NCBI RefSeq assembly: GCF_047948215.1
Contig: NC_134456.1
Location: 192,679,034-192,743,033, forward strand
DNA length: 64,000 nucleotides
Source: Lycorma delicatula
Lineage: Eukaryota > Arthropoda > Insecta > Hemiptera > Fulgoridae
Direction: 5' to 3'
A program made the translations under genes and the position numbers. Positions 20,072 to 32,578 of this stretch are shown one piece after another. How positions within the stretch are numbered: the first letter of the stretch is position 1; the number at the start of each line of letters is the position of its first letter. Below the pieces are notes generated by a model. It did no database searches. It was given only the letters and a program-made list of their open reading frames with translations, and was not told where the DNA came from.

Positions 20072-20085
20072 AGACAAAAAAAAAA

Positions 20086-22039
20086 TACCTTAAAAAAGAT
20101 ATTTATGGAATCCTAAATCCTTTTATGAAAAGGAGCTGGTTTTACTTAATATAATTAATGAAATAAATTTTCAAACCAAAAATTTGAACAAGAATATATT
20201 TTTTCTTGTTTGCACTTACAGTACTTCTATTTTTTCTCACTTTCTTACTTACCATTCATCAAGTGAAGGCAAAGTTAATTTTGTTGAGTTTGAAATTTCT
20301 ATTATTTCAGTTAACAATATGAAAAATATTGTAGATTTATGAGTAAAAAGAAAGTTGCTCATTAAAAAGAGAAAAAAAAATTAAAATAGCAATTATTTAA
20401 CAATCAACTTGATAAAACACAGTTCACTGGTATTCACAAAATTGTAGACAAGGTTCCTTTGGGCAGTTCACTTCTCATTAAATAAACATTAAAAAATGTA
20501 ATATTTTTGGTAATCTAGATGAAGTTAGTCAAGGATGGCTTTATAAAATTAATAAAGCAAGGTATTACTTTTGTCAGCTGATGTTATAAGTAAAATGGTA
20601 TAATATTAAGCAGTGCTTGAGTTAAAATCTATTTTACCATCAGGCATATAGAAAATAAATCTTAGGATTTAACACATACGAGAGTTATCAAAAGATTTTA
20701 CATAAGATGTATGTACAGACGAACATAAACAATAAAAATACATTTAACAATAGTACATTTTCTATCATAAATTCATTGAGCAAATTTAAGTTTCAAAAAT
20801 TTCTGTATTTGATTTTATTTAATATTTTCATATCCTTATACTGTGAAGTCTCAGCAATAATACTGAGAGTAACAATCAGTGTTGAGAGTATGATTATTAT
20901 TTGAGTTTTAGGTGCCATAATTATGCTGAAAATGCTATATATGACAATTTAAATATTACTATCAAAAAGGACTAAAATAAAAAAAATGTAATATAGAGAT
21001 CTTAAAATTCAGAAGTAGACTGAAATGATTTCTTGTGCTAACCAGTGAATATTTTTCTTACGATTTCTTTTTCAGTATTTATAATCATTATTTATTAATA
21101 ATGTTGCAGTCATTGTTTATTGTCACAGCTGAACTTAACACAAAGTTTACTTTTTCTTTTTGCAATAAAAAATAAATAATAAAGTAAAATTTAATCTACT
21201 TTACATTATTTTGCATCAAGATGTTAATGAGTGTATGCTTTGTTTCATAAATAAAATTACAAACCACATAGAAATATATTTCCTAAATGGTTGTTATTAT
21301 AAAATAAAGTTTTAACATTTTCTAAGATATGGTCTAGTAATATGCAGTAAAAATTCACAGTACCAACTCCCAATTTCATGATTTTTAAAAATAAATTATG
21401 ATAATAAACAATAAACAAAGACAGTGAAGTAAAAATTTAATGATTTCTTACTCACCTTTTATATGATACATCTCAATTTTTGAAACTAATAAAATTGAGC
21501 ACACAAGCTCACCTAAGCATCTAAAAGTACCTAGAATAAAAAAGTGTTTTCAATTATTTTTTAGAATTAATAAAAAGGATTATTATAAAATCAAATAGTA
21601 GTAAAAATTGCTTGGAGATGTGAGAAAATCAGATTAGAATAAATAAATTAATAAAATTTTATGTTCTATTTGCACTCAGTTAAGCACTTTGTACTCCAAA
21701 TTATACTAACTGATTTAGATTGGAACAGATGATTAAATACCATTGTCAGCTTGATTCTCGTAATTAGTAAAGAGTAAAATTTTGTATTAAAGTAATTTTC
21801 TAAATAAAAAGACATTTTGCAACCTCTTTTTAACTCTAAAATTCCCACCCAAAAACAAAAATTTAATTTTAAAAGAAAATATTTTGGAGGTCTGGAGAAA
21901 ACATATTTGTATATCATGTGTCCAGTGAGCTTTTCTCTCATTAAAAAAAAATAAAAATAGACTATTCTCATGTAGGTAGTAGAAAAAAATATTACAAATA
22001 AATCTACATCATTGTATATATGATTTTTTTTAACTATCC
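20086..22039. other. AT-rich DNA without a recognisable gene
   Basis: Only low-complexity frames (20707-20904, 21666-21971). No splice-bounded coding segment that I can support. Confidence 0.45.
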
Positions 22040-22230
22040 TTTTTTAACCACACCAGGTCAACCGGTAACTGCCTAAAAGATGTTGCCTTGATTGACCTAA
22101 TGTGACATGGCAAAGACTAACCGCCACCCATCAGACATTCCCACTGGGATTCCAGCTGGTTCAATGGGGCAACATGACCTCCGCTTCTGGCTGTCGTGAA
22201 GCCCCTCCCCAGAAGGGCTAACACACGACT
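22040..22230 (-). mobile_element. GC-rich retroposon-like fragment
   Basis: About 185 bp of clearly higher GC content starts abruptly (ACCACACCAGGTCAACCGGT) and ends abruptly (CTAACACACGACT) in AT-rich DNA. Read on the minus strand it ends in an A-rich stretch (GGTTAAAAAAGGATAGTTAAAAAAA), as a reverse-transcribed 3' end would. No A or B box is apparent, so it may be a LINE 3' UTR fragment rather than a SINE. Family unknown. Confidence 0.45.
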
Positions 22231-25200
22231 ATTATAAAAATATTTAATGCTACAGTAAATTACTGTAATAATAAAATTGTTAACATGTTTTAATTATTCT
22301 AATGTTGTTTTCTATTTAAATATAAGAACGTAATTGACAATCTGTTATTAAAACTTATTTTAAATTAACAGGTAATCAAAATGAGAAATAACAAATGAAA
22401 TAGATGTTTTATTCTGACTGGTACACAATAATGTATTAAATAGACTATGTCAGGAGTCAGTAGACAGTCTACTTCCAGAATAATAAAAGGAAATGGCCAA
22501 TTTTTACCTGGTTAGATCAAAGGAAACCATTATAAAACTGTGATCAGAGCAGTGTCATAATGTATATATAACCACAACAAAAGTGATTTAAATTCATCTT
22601 AATGTACTTAAAAATAATAAATGTGCAAATACTATTAAAAAAATATATGAAGGTACTAAACAGATAAATAAGCACAAAAAAAATTTACAAGGTGTTAAAA
22701 GAGATTTTTTGTGCACATATTATTTGCACACATTAAAAGTAGATGTAAACATTTAACTACTTACTTTTATTATTTTAAACAGCCCTTTATGAGTATTTAA
22801 AATTGTGTATAATGTAAAAACTCTTATGACAGAATAATGTTGGTCATGTTGAAGGTTATCCTTTAATTTTATTTTATATAAATTGGTGGGAAGATAATTT
22901 AATTTAAATAAATAAGAAATCCTTTTCAGAACTATAATTCAGTGGTAATAAGACATCACTGTTATTATAATGTTTACCTTGAAGTGTTTAGCAAACATGT
23001 TTAGTATGTGGGCATACTTTTGCTTAGCATATGATTTTTTTAACTTTTTAGTAAATCATTATTTTAACAATAAGTATTCCAATGATTGAGAGATAAAGTA
23101 TTTTATAGCTTTAATAAAATAGATGACAATCATAAAAACTTTTGAAGAATATTATTCTAGTGAATTAGCAGTCAATAAATAAAAAATATATGTATAGAAT
23201 GGAGAAGTTACATTTTTGTTTGCATTTTTGTAACTTATTAACACCTAAATTACAAAATACATATAATTCTACTGCAGCTGGTAGAAAGAAATATAATACA
23301 CTAAGGAGGAAGAAATAAAATAATAAGTCACCAAGTTGCAAAATTGTCAGTAAACAATTTAATTGCAAGTGAATTGCTTTTATCTGTAATAAAAACAGAC
23401 TGAACTGTATTCTGCCTTTATCTAGAAGTCAGGTGAAATGCCTGTATCTGTATATTTAATAACAGTGTGTATTAAATAAGTGCTTTGTTAAAAAAAGTTT
23501 AGTTGAAAGTTAGGAGATGATCCACTATCACCTAATGTATGATTTTGAGAATCGTTTAAGGCAAGATCAGCATTTTAATATATTCCTTTGACAATTTGTC
23601 ACTGTGAATACTAACACTTTATTGAATAATGATAATGATAACAATAGCAATAACAATAACAACAACAATAATAATAATATATGTAAACAATTATATAGAA
23701 CCTGATATATTACAGTTTAACACTGTTTTACATTTATAATAATACATTTCCAATATCTACCTGGCCTGAATGTCCATTCTTAGTGCAGAATCTAAGAATA
23801 TAATTGAAACATGTTACTGTAATTAATATTACTATATTAAAATGTGCAAACAATAATACTGAAAACATTTATTAAAACCATTTTGCTATGACAGTTAAAA
23901 TAAGAATAAAAATTTTACTTACTAATCATCCTGTGATTAAATTATTTAGGTAAATATATTTCAGGTATTACCTCTATGATATAATTTAGTTAGATTTTTA
24001 TCCATTGATACTAGTATTTATATTTTTTTAAGACTCATTAAAATTCCATTATTAGAATGAAGTAATTAGGTTTTTAGTTCAACTGACTAACATGATAAGA
24101 ACCTGACTGTGAATTGTAACTTTATATTTGTTTATTTTCAGCTTTAGAATAAAATTAAGTTAATGTAGTAAACTGTATAATCTAGTTAAAGTAATCTAAG
24201 TTGAAGTACTGATTATTTTTTACTACTTTTTTTCTAAGAACATGTAACCAGAAGATTATTGTTTTCTATTGATGAATACTAATTTAATTTTTTTTTTTTA
24301 ATTACTTAATTAGCACAGCCCAACTCATAATCTCATTAGTATATTTACAAAGTAGACAACCATAGTATTTACAACTTATATTATCACTATCTATTAATAT
24401 TTAATAAAATAATTATCATCTTAAGAACACAACAGTCTAATGCACAATATAACAACAGCAACATAATAAATTTAGACATAACTAAAGAAAGCTTCCAATA
24501 ATTTAAAATACTAAATAAAGCTCGTTCATACTGTAGTATTACAAAATTACTATGCTATACTGTAGTTAAAATTCTTGATACAACTGTCATATTTACATAA
24601 ACATTCATCCTATCTTGTGCTACTTTTTTTACAGACTTTACTTATAAAGTCTATTCTAAATAAAACCTTCATATAATAATATTAACCACTACAAAAAAAG
24701 AGAAAGTTCTCAGTTTGATTCATACCTATTTTTACGTATCCACCATTATTATTTACCATGTGAAACAATTTTTGATGATTCTTTTTTTATTTTGTAGAGA
24801 AAGTTCCTATGGTAGTTCTGTTTTAAAGTTTTTTCAAGATAACTTAATTTTCAGACGTTTTAGGTAAAAAATTAAATTGTCTACAGACAATTAAAAATAT
24901 TTTTCATTTCTTTGTTGCCATCATTCTTTTCTATTGAATTGTTACATCATAGTGATATACAATCTTACAACATTCAGATATTTAAAATATTTTACTCAAA
25001 AATCTGAGAAAATCAATTGGAAAACTTAGGTAAAAATAAATACGAGTAATAAATATATTCCTATTATATCGTCCTGTCTACATTGATTCTCTGCACTCCT
25101 TGTTTTTATTTTTATGAAAGTGGAAGTTTCTCACATTTTGTACTTTCATTTGAATAGTAATTGAAAAAGTTATATTTCAGTTTCTAGTAAATATTTCTGT

Positions 25201-25444
25201 CAGTTTTATTTTTTTTTTAAACTTCATTTTATAAACAATTTTTTTAGACTGTATTTTTGCATTCTTTTTAAATTACATATTTTTTATTTTTTTATTGTTA
25301 AATACTGCAAAGACACATTGTAGGTATTCTTATAAATTAACTGGTCAATATAATTTGTTATTCTACTATTTGGCTATAAGGGAGGGCTTTGTTATTTGGG
25401 CTAGCTAACTGTTTATGTCAATTACAGCTCCAAAATGTCATTAC
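22231..25444. other. AT-rich DNA, no gene seen
   Basis: Contains an AAT/AAC microsatellite at 23625-23690. No coding segment identified. Confidence 0.45.
23625..23690. repeat. Imperfect AAT/AAC trinucleotide microsatellite
   Basis: ATAATGATAATGATAACAATAGCAATAACAATAACAACAACAATAATAATAAT-type tract. Confidence 0.75.
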
Positions 25445-25630
25445 TTTCTTTCTTTTTCTGTTTAGCCTCCGGTAATTACCATTCAGGTATTACTTCAGAG
25501 GATGAATGAGGATGATACGTATGAATGCAAATGAATTGTAGTCTTGTACAGTCTCAGTTAGACCATTCCTGAGATGTGTGGTTAATTAAAACCCAACCAC
25601 CAAATAACACCGGTCTCCACAATCTAGTAT
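25445..25630 (-). mobile_element. SINE, 3' half only
   Basis: TTTCTTTCTTTTTCTGTTTAGCCTCCGG..., GAGGATGAATGAGGATGATA, GTAGTCTTGTACAGTCTCAG and CACCGGTCTCCACAATCTAGTAT match the copies at 8743/12417 and 41972. The tRNA-like head is missing, so this copy is 5'-truncated. Confidence 0.88.
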
Positions 25631-28024
25631 AAAATGTTGTTACTTATAAAATGATTAATAATTATAAATACAATTTGTAGAAATAATAAATCATGCCCAT
25701 GATATTATTCCTATGGCAATCTGTACACACACTCATGCATGCACGCACACATATATAGTGGAAAAGTATTTACTTTCCTATTACTGTGTGTTAAAATTAT
25801 TGAATGTTAAAACTCACATTGATACTTAACATACTTGAACATGTATTATTTAATAACTCATTATTATTTAATACTCATGTATTATTTAATAACTTTATTA
25901 AAATAAATCAAGTTCTATAAAAAAGTAATTAAAATAATATATACTGCCTTTTTCATTTTAAAATAATTACTTCTTAATAAGATATGAGACTTTGGTAAGT
26001 TCATTAATAAATAGAATTTTCCCTAAATCAGATAAATTTTTAACATACTGGAATTTAAGTTCAAAAGAAAACAAATAGAAAACTTCTTCATAAATGAACT
26101 TTTATTGCTAAAAGATAATCCACCACCTCTCCTGAAAATTTCTTGAGAACACAGGGGTATAAGTGTCTTCTTTGCCAGCAGGTGTAAGCATATCTGTTTT
26201 GTTTTTATTTTATCTATGACAGAGCTGTAATTTGACTGTCACTGCTGGAAGCTAAACCAATAGTAAGTATTTTTGGATTTTGTGTATAATGAAGTTGGAT
26301 CATTCATCTTTCTTCTATCAATTTTATGGAATTAGGCTAAAATCTTCAGTTCCAACCAAAGATAAAACTTTGAGGAAAAGGAACTTTTCATCTGAAAAAT
26401 CTCTAACGAATTTCATTAAACACTGACTACACAACAATACTGCTATTGAAATTAATGAAGTACTTCAAATGTGATTAGGAGGCATGGCTTTGCAGTCAAT
26501 GTGTAGTAAGATGACATTGTATAGTTATGCAGAATTTGACCTGCATTTACAGAACCCAAAGTAAGATCAAAGGGAACAAGGATAAAGATGAGAAAGGTGA
26601 TTTATCCAAAGATAAATACAGCACTGGTCAAACAAACATGTCTAAAGGATAGCTCAAGGCCCACTTCAAACAACGGGAATGCATCTCACCCCCAGTCTCT
26701 CAAGAGATGAGGTGTTTTATTCAAAGGATGAAACTGGACAATACTAATTTTGTTTCAACTCAAGTAAATTAAAAAAAAATTACCATGATTATACCTGTTT
26801 TTATAAAAAAACTATTTTTTAAACACGCCTATGTTTTCTTGGAAATTTTGCAATTTAAATTAAAGAATTTAACAAATTTATTAACCTTTGTATAAAATAT
26901 TTTTCTGTGGATAGGAGTTTCTGGATTCGCCAACATAATTAGTGAATTTCATTGATGAATTGCTCTCATTGATTTTATTTATCTTTTAAAGTTAGTCTGA
27001 GTATTGTCATATAGTTTATTTTATGAAAAGTTTTTTTTTTCATTCATTCTAATATACTGATAAAAATGAATTTTTCCTACTTTTATCAAATATTTTATTT
27101 TGAATGCGTAAATGTAAGCTTTCACATTTTTCTGTGATTTTTGTTACTAATTCATGTTGAGAAATAAACCACACTTGCCTTTGTGAGCACTCATTTAACC
27201 TTCAATCTGTTTTATTTTTTCTTTCAAGAAGCAATTTATTTTCAGTAAAAGCAATAATTTTTAGGTTTAGCTTTTATCTGCTGTAATTACACTTTACAAA
27301 CAAATACCAACTGTGAAACTGATTGTGTGAACTTTGGAGGAGAAGCAGAAAACCAAATTATACATTTTTTCCATGACAGCTGGAAATGAATAAATAAAAC
27401 AGTATGAGCATGATTAATTTTGATGATAAAATGATCAAATTTAAAATGTCATTGATTTTTTGTTATTCTGTCAAAACATTTTCAATTACATTTTTATTGT
27501 AATCTTAATGAAGATTCTTAATATGGTTTTGCCTTAAGTTATTGCTGTAACTTTTTTTATTTGGAAGGATATATTATATATAATTAAGATGTGGTCATAA
27601 AGTAAAATCTAACTAAACTGTCTACCCATTTTTACTTGGCGAAGTAATTGCAAAAATTTTTATTTTCAGATTTCAACGGAAATATCCATTTTGACCATCC
27701 CTGAATCCATTTTACTAGTTTCAGCATTATTATTATTATTCAGTCCATTTTTTTATAAATGCTCAGTTAATTTATTTCTAATTGTAATTAAATGTAGTTT
27801 TTTATATAAAATAATGAAACTGATTATTTAATATAATTACTAATTTGACTAGTAATCAGATGATATCATTTCATCATTTGACTGAAAAGTTTAACTCTGA
27901 TGAAATGGTTCAACTGTTTCATATACACATGAGTTCAGTAATATCATTTAGTGTTAATTAATTAACTAAAACAAATTAACTATAATTAGAATTTTATACA
28001 CAGGACAATACATTTCAATTCCAT
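25631..28024. other. AT-rich DNA with scattered repeat fragments
   Basis: Holds a CA/GCAC microsatellite near 25725-25757 and a fragment (27650-27720, TTTTCAGATTTCAACGGAAA) of the repeat seen again at 55.9 kb. The stretch 26130-26720 is less AT-rich and may be an old unrecognised repeat. No gene I can support. Confidence 0.45.
27650..27720. repeat. Dispersed repeat fragment shared with 55.9 kb
   Basis: TTTTCAGATTTCAACGGAAATATC, ATTTTGAC and ACTAGTTTCAGC occur here and at 55917-55965. This copy has about 20 extra bases between the last two. Confidence 0.7.
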
Positions 28025-28243
28025 TTACTTCAAATTTGTTGTTCCTCCAAATACTAATGAAAAAGCAACCAACTGCTCTGGCACCATACCACATTCAAGC
28101 CATCTTTTCCAAGTTTTATTATCTGGAGGTTGCCAGTGTTTTGATGGATGTAGCTGGCTGCTAAATGCAGAATGACATTTTCTATTTTTTTCTGCTTGAA
28201 TATCCCAAAGTAGCTGTTGCTGAAGTTCAGCATGAAAGGCTTT
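28025..28243 (-). CDS. Possible terminal exon of an unidentified gene
   Basis: On the minus strand, after a T-rich tract and TTCTATCAG, 72 codons run to a TAA. They encode KAFHAELQQQLLWDIQAEKN, CHSAFSSQLHPSKHWQPPD, KTWKRWLECGMVPEQLVAFS and end GGTTNLK. The balanced amino-acid use, with several Trp, Cys, His and Pro, stands out from the low-complexity frames nearby. The acceptor is in phase 0, matching the phase of the exons at 36.6 and 32.5 kb, but linkage is unproven. Alternatively, the frame could start at an ATG at 28300 and give a 91-residue protein with a hydrophobic N-terminus (KLGNKIAFFCLLVRFFYQKA). I do not recognise the family. Confidence 0.45.
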   Translation of the reverse strand, partial: KAFHAELQQQLLWDIQAEKNRKCHSAFSSQLHPSKHWQPPDNKTWKRWLECGMVPEQLVAFSLVFGGTTNLK

Positions 28244-29574
28244 CTGATAGAAAAATCTAACTAGCAAACAGAAAAATGCAATTTTATTTCCAAGTTTCAT
28301 AGATAATTCTTTTATTTTTTAGGATTTTTATTTTAAGATAAGTCTATAAATATAGTGGCATATAATAATCCAATTGTTCATTTTTTTTTTTTAAATACAA
28401 TCTTAAAATTTGTATTATATAATATATAATTATAGTGTTATGTAGATATAAATGATACATATCACCTATCTCAAATGAGTGGATATAATTTGTTTATTTT
28501 GTTTTATAAATAATAAGATGTAATAAGAATTGAACAGAGATTTACAACCATGTGTAACATGCAAGGTTTTGAATTAAACTATCTATCATGCCTTTGATTA
28601 CAATACTCTTTACTCTTCTGTCAAGTTCCCACCAGTACTATGATGATTGCAGAAGATTTTACAGTGAAAAAACCAGTGAAGGTTTTACGGTGAAAAAAAA
28701 TACTTTGTTTCATATTCTGTTCTTGTTGGAGCTTCAAAAAAATAGAATATGCTAGCTATCATAACCAAAAAAGTAATGGGTGGCCTGACACTTGACACAT
28801 GCCATTCGTAAAATTAATGAAGTAGTAATTCCTTAAGAATAACAAGGTATCCTACACCAAGCTTAAAATGAAACATTTTCAACCAAAAGCTTGAAAAATG
28901 AAGAGTAAAATGGTTTTCTGTTATCTTCTTCCCTAAGGTGAACGCTGTTGCACATCAGAATGTTAAATTCATCAAACCGCAGAAGATATTCAGTAAAATA
29001 AATGACATCTGTAATCAGTTTACCACAGGCTCTATTGGCTATAGACATTTTTATAGTTCTCAGAAAAAGCAACTAGGATTAGTAGTAATTGTATCTCAGG
29101 TGCTTTAACTCCATTACACTCCTGAGCGGGAGACTGGAGAAATGATGCATTATGTACTTTCCCTCTACATGTTAGATTCAATACTGCATATGTGAGTACA
29201 CATAGTTTGACATAATAAATTTAATCAATTTTTTAAAATATTTTTTTTCTTGAAGAGACGAAAAGAAAAAAACACATGGTGGTAATTCTGTTCATACTAA
29301 CATTTTTTACACAATATTTACTAATCCCATTATAACCTGAGAGTGACAGCAAATAGCTACAGTAGTGTGCAAATTTTTTTTTATTCCTCTTGTGTCTACA
29401 CCGCTTGAGCACACCCATTCTTTATGTTGTCTATGTAATGTGAGGTAATTGTTCTTTGATTGTTTAGCAGTTTTCATGTTATAAATAGTGTTTTGTGAAA
29501 GTTTATTTCATTTCTTATTACAAAATCATATTTTCATATTTTTTGTTCCATGTGTCTTGAATTTATAATGATGG
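28244..29574. other. AT-rich DNA with one weak minus-strand frame
   Basis: The minus-strand frame 28863-29072 (ending FFKLLVENVSF) has fairly mixed residues, e.g. DEFNILMCNSVHLREEDNRK. It has no supporting splice signals or recognised domain and may be a relic. Otherwise nothing seen. Confidence 0.3.
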
Positions 29575-29786
29575 ACATAACTACAAGAAAGGGTACAAAA
29601 ATTGATCCTCTTTCTGATATTATCAGTGACGCAACAACAAATACCTTCTGAGTGTGGTGTTGGACTAGGGATAATGAATGCTGTTTTAAAACAATTTAAA
29701 GAAACTGGTTACTTTTCACAGAAGCCATAGCCAAAACAGTTAACAATCTATCAAAGATCATTATTGATAAGACACACAAGAGAGAA

Positions 29787-29972
29787 GTGAGGTATGCAAT
29801 TGGTAAAATTTGTAAAAGTCATCAACAGCTCCTTCTCATTATGGACCATATCACAATGGAAGAAGTCAATGATGCAATCAACTTAACAAAATGTAGAAAA
29901 GCAGCTGGATTAGACAACATACACAGTGTATATCCTGAGTTTATTAAATGCATCGGTCCAAACAAAAAATGA
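29787..29972 (+). pseudogene. LINE reverse transcriptase fragment, early blocks
   Basis: MEEVNDAINLTKCRKAAGLD followed by PEFIKCIGPNKK correspond to the A-AI..L...KA-G-D block that opens jockey-like RT domains. It stops at 29970 and continues in frame as WLLNLYNDILQRGKLPKFFK. Confidence 0.75.
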
Positions 29973-30098
29973 TGGCTTTTAAATCTTTATAATGATATCC
30001 TGCAGAGGGGTAAGTTACCAAAATTTTTCAAGAAAAGTAAAGTAATTGCCATTCCTAAGCCTGGGAAGGATATTGCTCAACCTGAAAGCTACAGACCA

Positions 30099-30320
30099 AT
30101 GGCACTTAGGTTTCAAGATTACTTAAAAAGAATACTACTTGTGTGCCTAACACCTATTCTCAGTAATGGTATACCAATGGAGCAGGCTGATTTTATGCTA
30201 GGAAGAAGTTGCTGCGATCAGGTCCTTTCGCTTACAACTTATATAGAGAAAGGATTTCAACAAAGGCTTAAAACATCTTCTGCATTTATTGATCTAAGTT
30301 CAGCCTATGATACAGTCTGA
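30099..30320 (+). pseudogene. LINE reverse transcriptase fragment with motif A
   Basis: Includes EQADFMLGRSCCDQVLSLTT and AFIDLSSAYDTV, the latter with the first metal-binding Asp of the polymerase palm. It ends at a TGA at 30318 where the family has a Trp, so a single G-to-A change would explain the break. Confidence 0.8.
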
Positions 30321-30684
30321 AACGAAGGACTACTTACTACTCAAGGTGTACCAGCTTATTCCTTGCAAATCATTCCTTAATTTACTGAGTGAGATGCACC
30401 TGGCACCTCTATTGTTTAATATTTATATCTCAGGTATACATATCATCAACTACATCTTGAAAATTTATGCATATAGATGATATTGTGATTGGTACATAAA
30501 GCTCAAACTGAAGCTATACTGTCAGAAGACCTTGGCCAATCAGTAAATATTTCAAAAAATGGCGGCTCCAACCAAATCTAAATAAAACTGGTGTTCCATC
30601 TTAACAACAGGGAAGCTCAACGAACTATTGACGTTAACTATGAACGAGTTGCACTGAAATATAACCCACACCCGACATACCTTG

Positions 30685-30745
30685 ACAGAATACTTACCTT
30701 ACAGAATACTTACCTTACAGAATAGTGCTTGACAGAATACTTACC
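30685..30745. repeat. Short tandem repeat inside the LINE relic
   Basis: The unit ACAGAATACTTACCTT recurs three to four times with small variations. It lies in the region linking RT and C-terminus and disrupts the frame. Confidence 0.7.
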
Positions 30746-31520
30746 TTTAAACAACATCTTGAAAAATTATCAGCTTAAGTTAAAACTAGAGCCAGCCTGA
30801 TTCAGAAAACTGGCCAATTCGTATTTGGCAGCTACCACCAAAACTCTAAGAATCAGTGAACTAGCCCTCGTACATTCAACTGCAGAATAATGTGCTCCTG
30901 TCTGCTACCACATCAAGCTCCAACACACATCTGAACCAGGCTATGCGAACCATAACTGAAACCATTGGAACAACTCCACTCCAGTGGCTACCATTGCTGA
31001 GTAATATTGCAACCCAGCCCCCAAACTAGACAACCTCAAGTTACAGTTGGAAAAATATAATGCTAACCTACCTCTACCTATTCAAACCAATATAGAGTTT
31101 TTCAAACAGCAACACCTGAGACTGAAGTACAGACATCCACCTGTAGCAGCTGTCGATTGGATCAATGACTCTAACACAAAGGATCACTGAACATCACTAC
31201 TGCAAGGTCAGAATATCAGTAACTCCATCCTTGTGACAAATCCAACTCTGAGGGTACCAGGATTTACTCTTCCCAAAAGACAGTGGTACAACATCAACAT
31301 GATTCACACAAATCATGGTATCTGCAATAAGAGTCATGACGCAATGGGGAGCTGTGGAAAGCCCATGATGCGACCAATGTGGAGCTGAAGAGCGAACAAA
31401 AGCCCACCTGGCCCTGGTTTGTTCAAATTCATCTTTTAGAAGCTCGGAAAAAGACATCCATGATCTTACCCCAAAGCATGGAATGGCAAACCCACTGTGA
31501 CCTGTTTGTGATAAAAAAGT

Positions 31521-32387
31521 GCAACAGACGTAATATTGTTAATAATATTATAGACATAATATTGTTAAATTATTCATTCATCATCAAGTTTTGTAAAAAT
31601 TGCAATATTTGTAAGTTTATTTGAATATATATGTTTAACTATAATTAGTTAAATAAGTCAAATTTGATTCAATATTCAATTTCAGAAGTTTATAGTTAAA
31701 TGTTTTTTTAGGTAGTTACTCTATTTCTTTATTATATATAAATTAAAACTTATAATCATGAGTGGAATTCTTAAATTGGTAATAAACTTACACTTAATTT
31801 TCAATATAATTAACTGGTTTAATATTCATGCCAATTTAGTTGAGCATCATTTGTACAACTCAGTACCTTTTAAACATGCAATAACAAAGATGTAAGCACA
31901 ATGGAATCTAACAGACTTAAGATCAACAAAGAAGTTAAAGTTTAAAGTTATTGTTTTTTTGTAATTTTTTATTTTAAAAGAGCTTTTTAAAGATCTTTAA
32001 AAGCTGAAAAAATATCTATAATTTAACAGTTAGATAAAATAAACATTACTTAGGGAGTGGGAATAAGATAATTAATAATTTCTCTCACTCTCATTGAGAA
32101 ACCATTACTGTTATCCGATTATGACAATATATTGTTAAGCAGACTGTTGCTCAAAACTTTCAGATAGATATTGTTAGGTTGGTGATGTTTATGCCTTATG
32201 AAAATACTATAAAACTGAGTATAATAGTAATATGTAAAAATAAAATTAATAATACAAAAGCATACATCAGCTTTGTTGTACTTCACTTGACAATTCATGT
32301 GATTTTTCTTGGCATTACTCAACTCATTCATTAAAAAGATTATATTGCTAGAAAAATAATGTGCACAAAAAAAATTAAAAATATATT
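31521..32387. other. AT-rich DNA, no gene seen
   Basis: The minus-strand frame 32119-32394 is Ile/Phe/Asn-rich with no domain. Likely intronic or intergenic. Confidence 0.45.
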
Positions 32388-32578
32388 TCAACAACTCAGT
32401 GTTTTTTCTACATTAACAATCATATCCCATTTGCTTTCATCATCACTACTTTCTTGTTTTTCTTTTTTTTCAGTGTCTTTCTTTTTATGATTTATATTGT
32501 CAAACAAATTTGTTGAAAAACTGCTTACATTTCCTTTCTTTAAAGCAGATACAAGTCCTTTTCATCTATTTTTACTTC
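32388..32578 (-). pseudogene. Second exon of an unidentified minus-strand gene, apparently frameshifted
   Basis: The acceptor TATTTTTTTCTAG precedes 32578. Read in phase 0, as dictated by the exon ending at 36549, it gives EVKIDEKDLYLL and stops at 32540. One base over, from about 32555, the frame is open for 56 residues: GLVSALKKGNVSSFSTNLFD, then a Lys/Glu stretch and ESSDDESKWDMIVNVEKTLS, with TGA at 32388-32390. A single missing base in the AAAAGG run at about 32556-32561 would join the two parts. So either this is a real frameshift (pseudogene or variant), a sequencing indel, or a short true C-terminus. The acidic-then-WDMI tail resembles a regulated protein C-terminus, but I do not recognise it. 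Confidence 0.5.

Larger units (their letters stand above)
17960..20085 (+). mobile_element. RTE-like non-LTR retrotransposon, 5'-truncated, decayed
   Basis: Frames at 17989-18318, 18340-18522, 18540-18720, 18774-19019, 19443-19673 and 19700-20071 are successive pieces of one polyprotein ORF, broken by stops and short indels. Reverse transcriptase motifs: IPKKAGADKCEEYRTISLTS, EDQFGFRKSIGTRGAI, DLEKAFDNID (around 19020) and a damaged FADDVVILG near 19320, where two extra bases disrupt the frame. The C-terminal part has YIAALYRSETWM, RLEAFEMWCYRRILNI and CRGYTEMKQLALDR. It ends in AAATGACTGAAGACAAAAAAAAAA. The endonuclease half is missing. Clade assignment is by resemblance to insect elements often labelled craniofacial-development-protein-2-like; RTE or a neighbouring clade. 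Confidence 0.88.
29575..31520 (+). mobile_element. Jockey/CR1-like LINE, decayed
   Basis: Reverse transcriptase pieces in three frames: MEEVNDAINLTKCRKAAGLD (29850s), VIAIPKPGKDIAQPESYRPM (30040s), EQADFMLGRSCCDQVLSLTT and FIDLSSAYDTV (30180-30316, motif A with its Asp), and a remnant IDDIVIG around 30470 where the catalytic F/YADD should be. The C-terminal part reads TLPKRQWYNINMIHTNHGIC (31260s), typical of jockey-superfamily ORF2 ends. Many stops and indels. A short tandem expansion of ACAGAATACTTACCTT lies at 30685-30745. Clade is not certain. Confidence 0.8.

Noticed and set aside
21666..21971. 101-codon minus-strand frame
   Set aside because: Phe/Leu/Lys-rich low-complexity translation of AT-rich DNA, without a domain or supporting signals.
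26130..26220. 27-codon minus-strand frame starting MLTPAGKEDTYTPVF as a small exon
   Set aside because: Too short, with no splice borders in phase with any neighbour; it lies in a stretch that looks like an old repeat.
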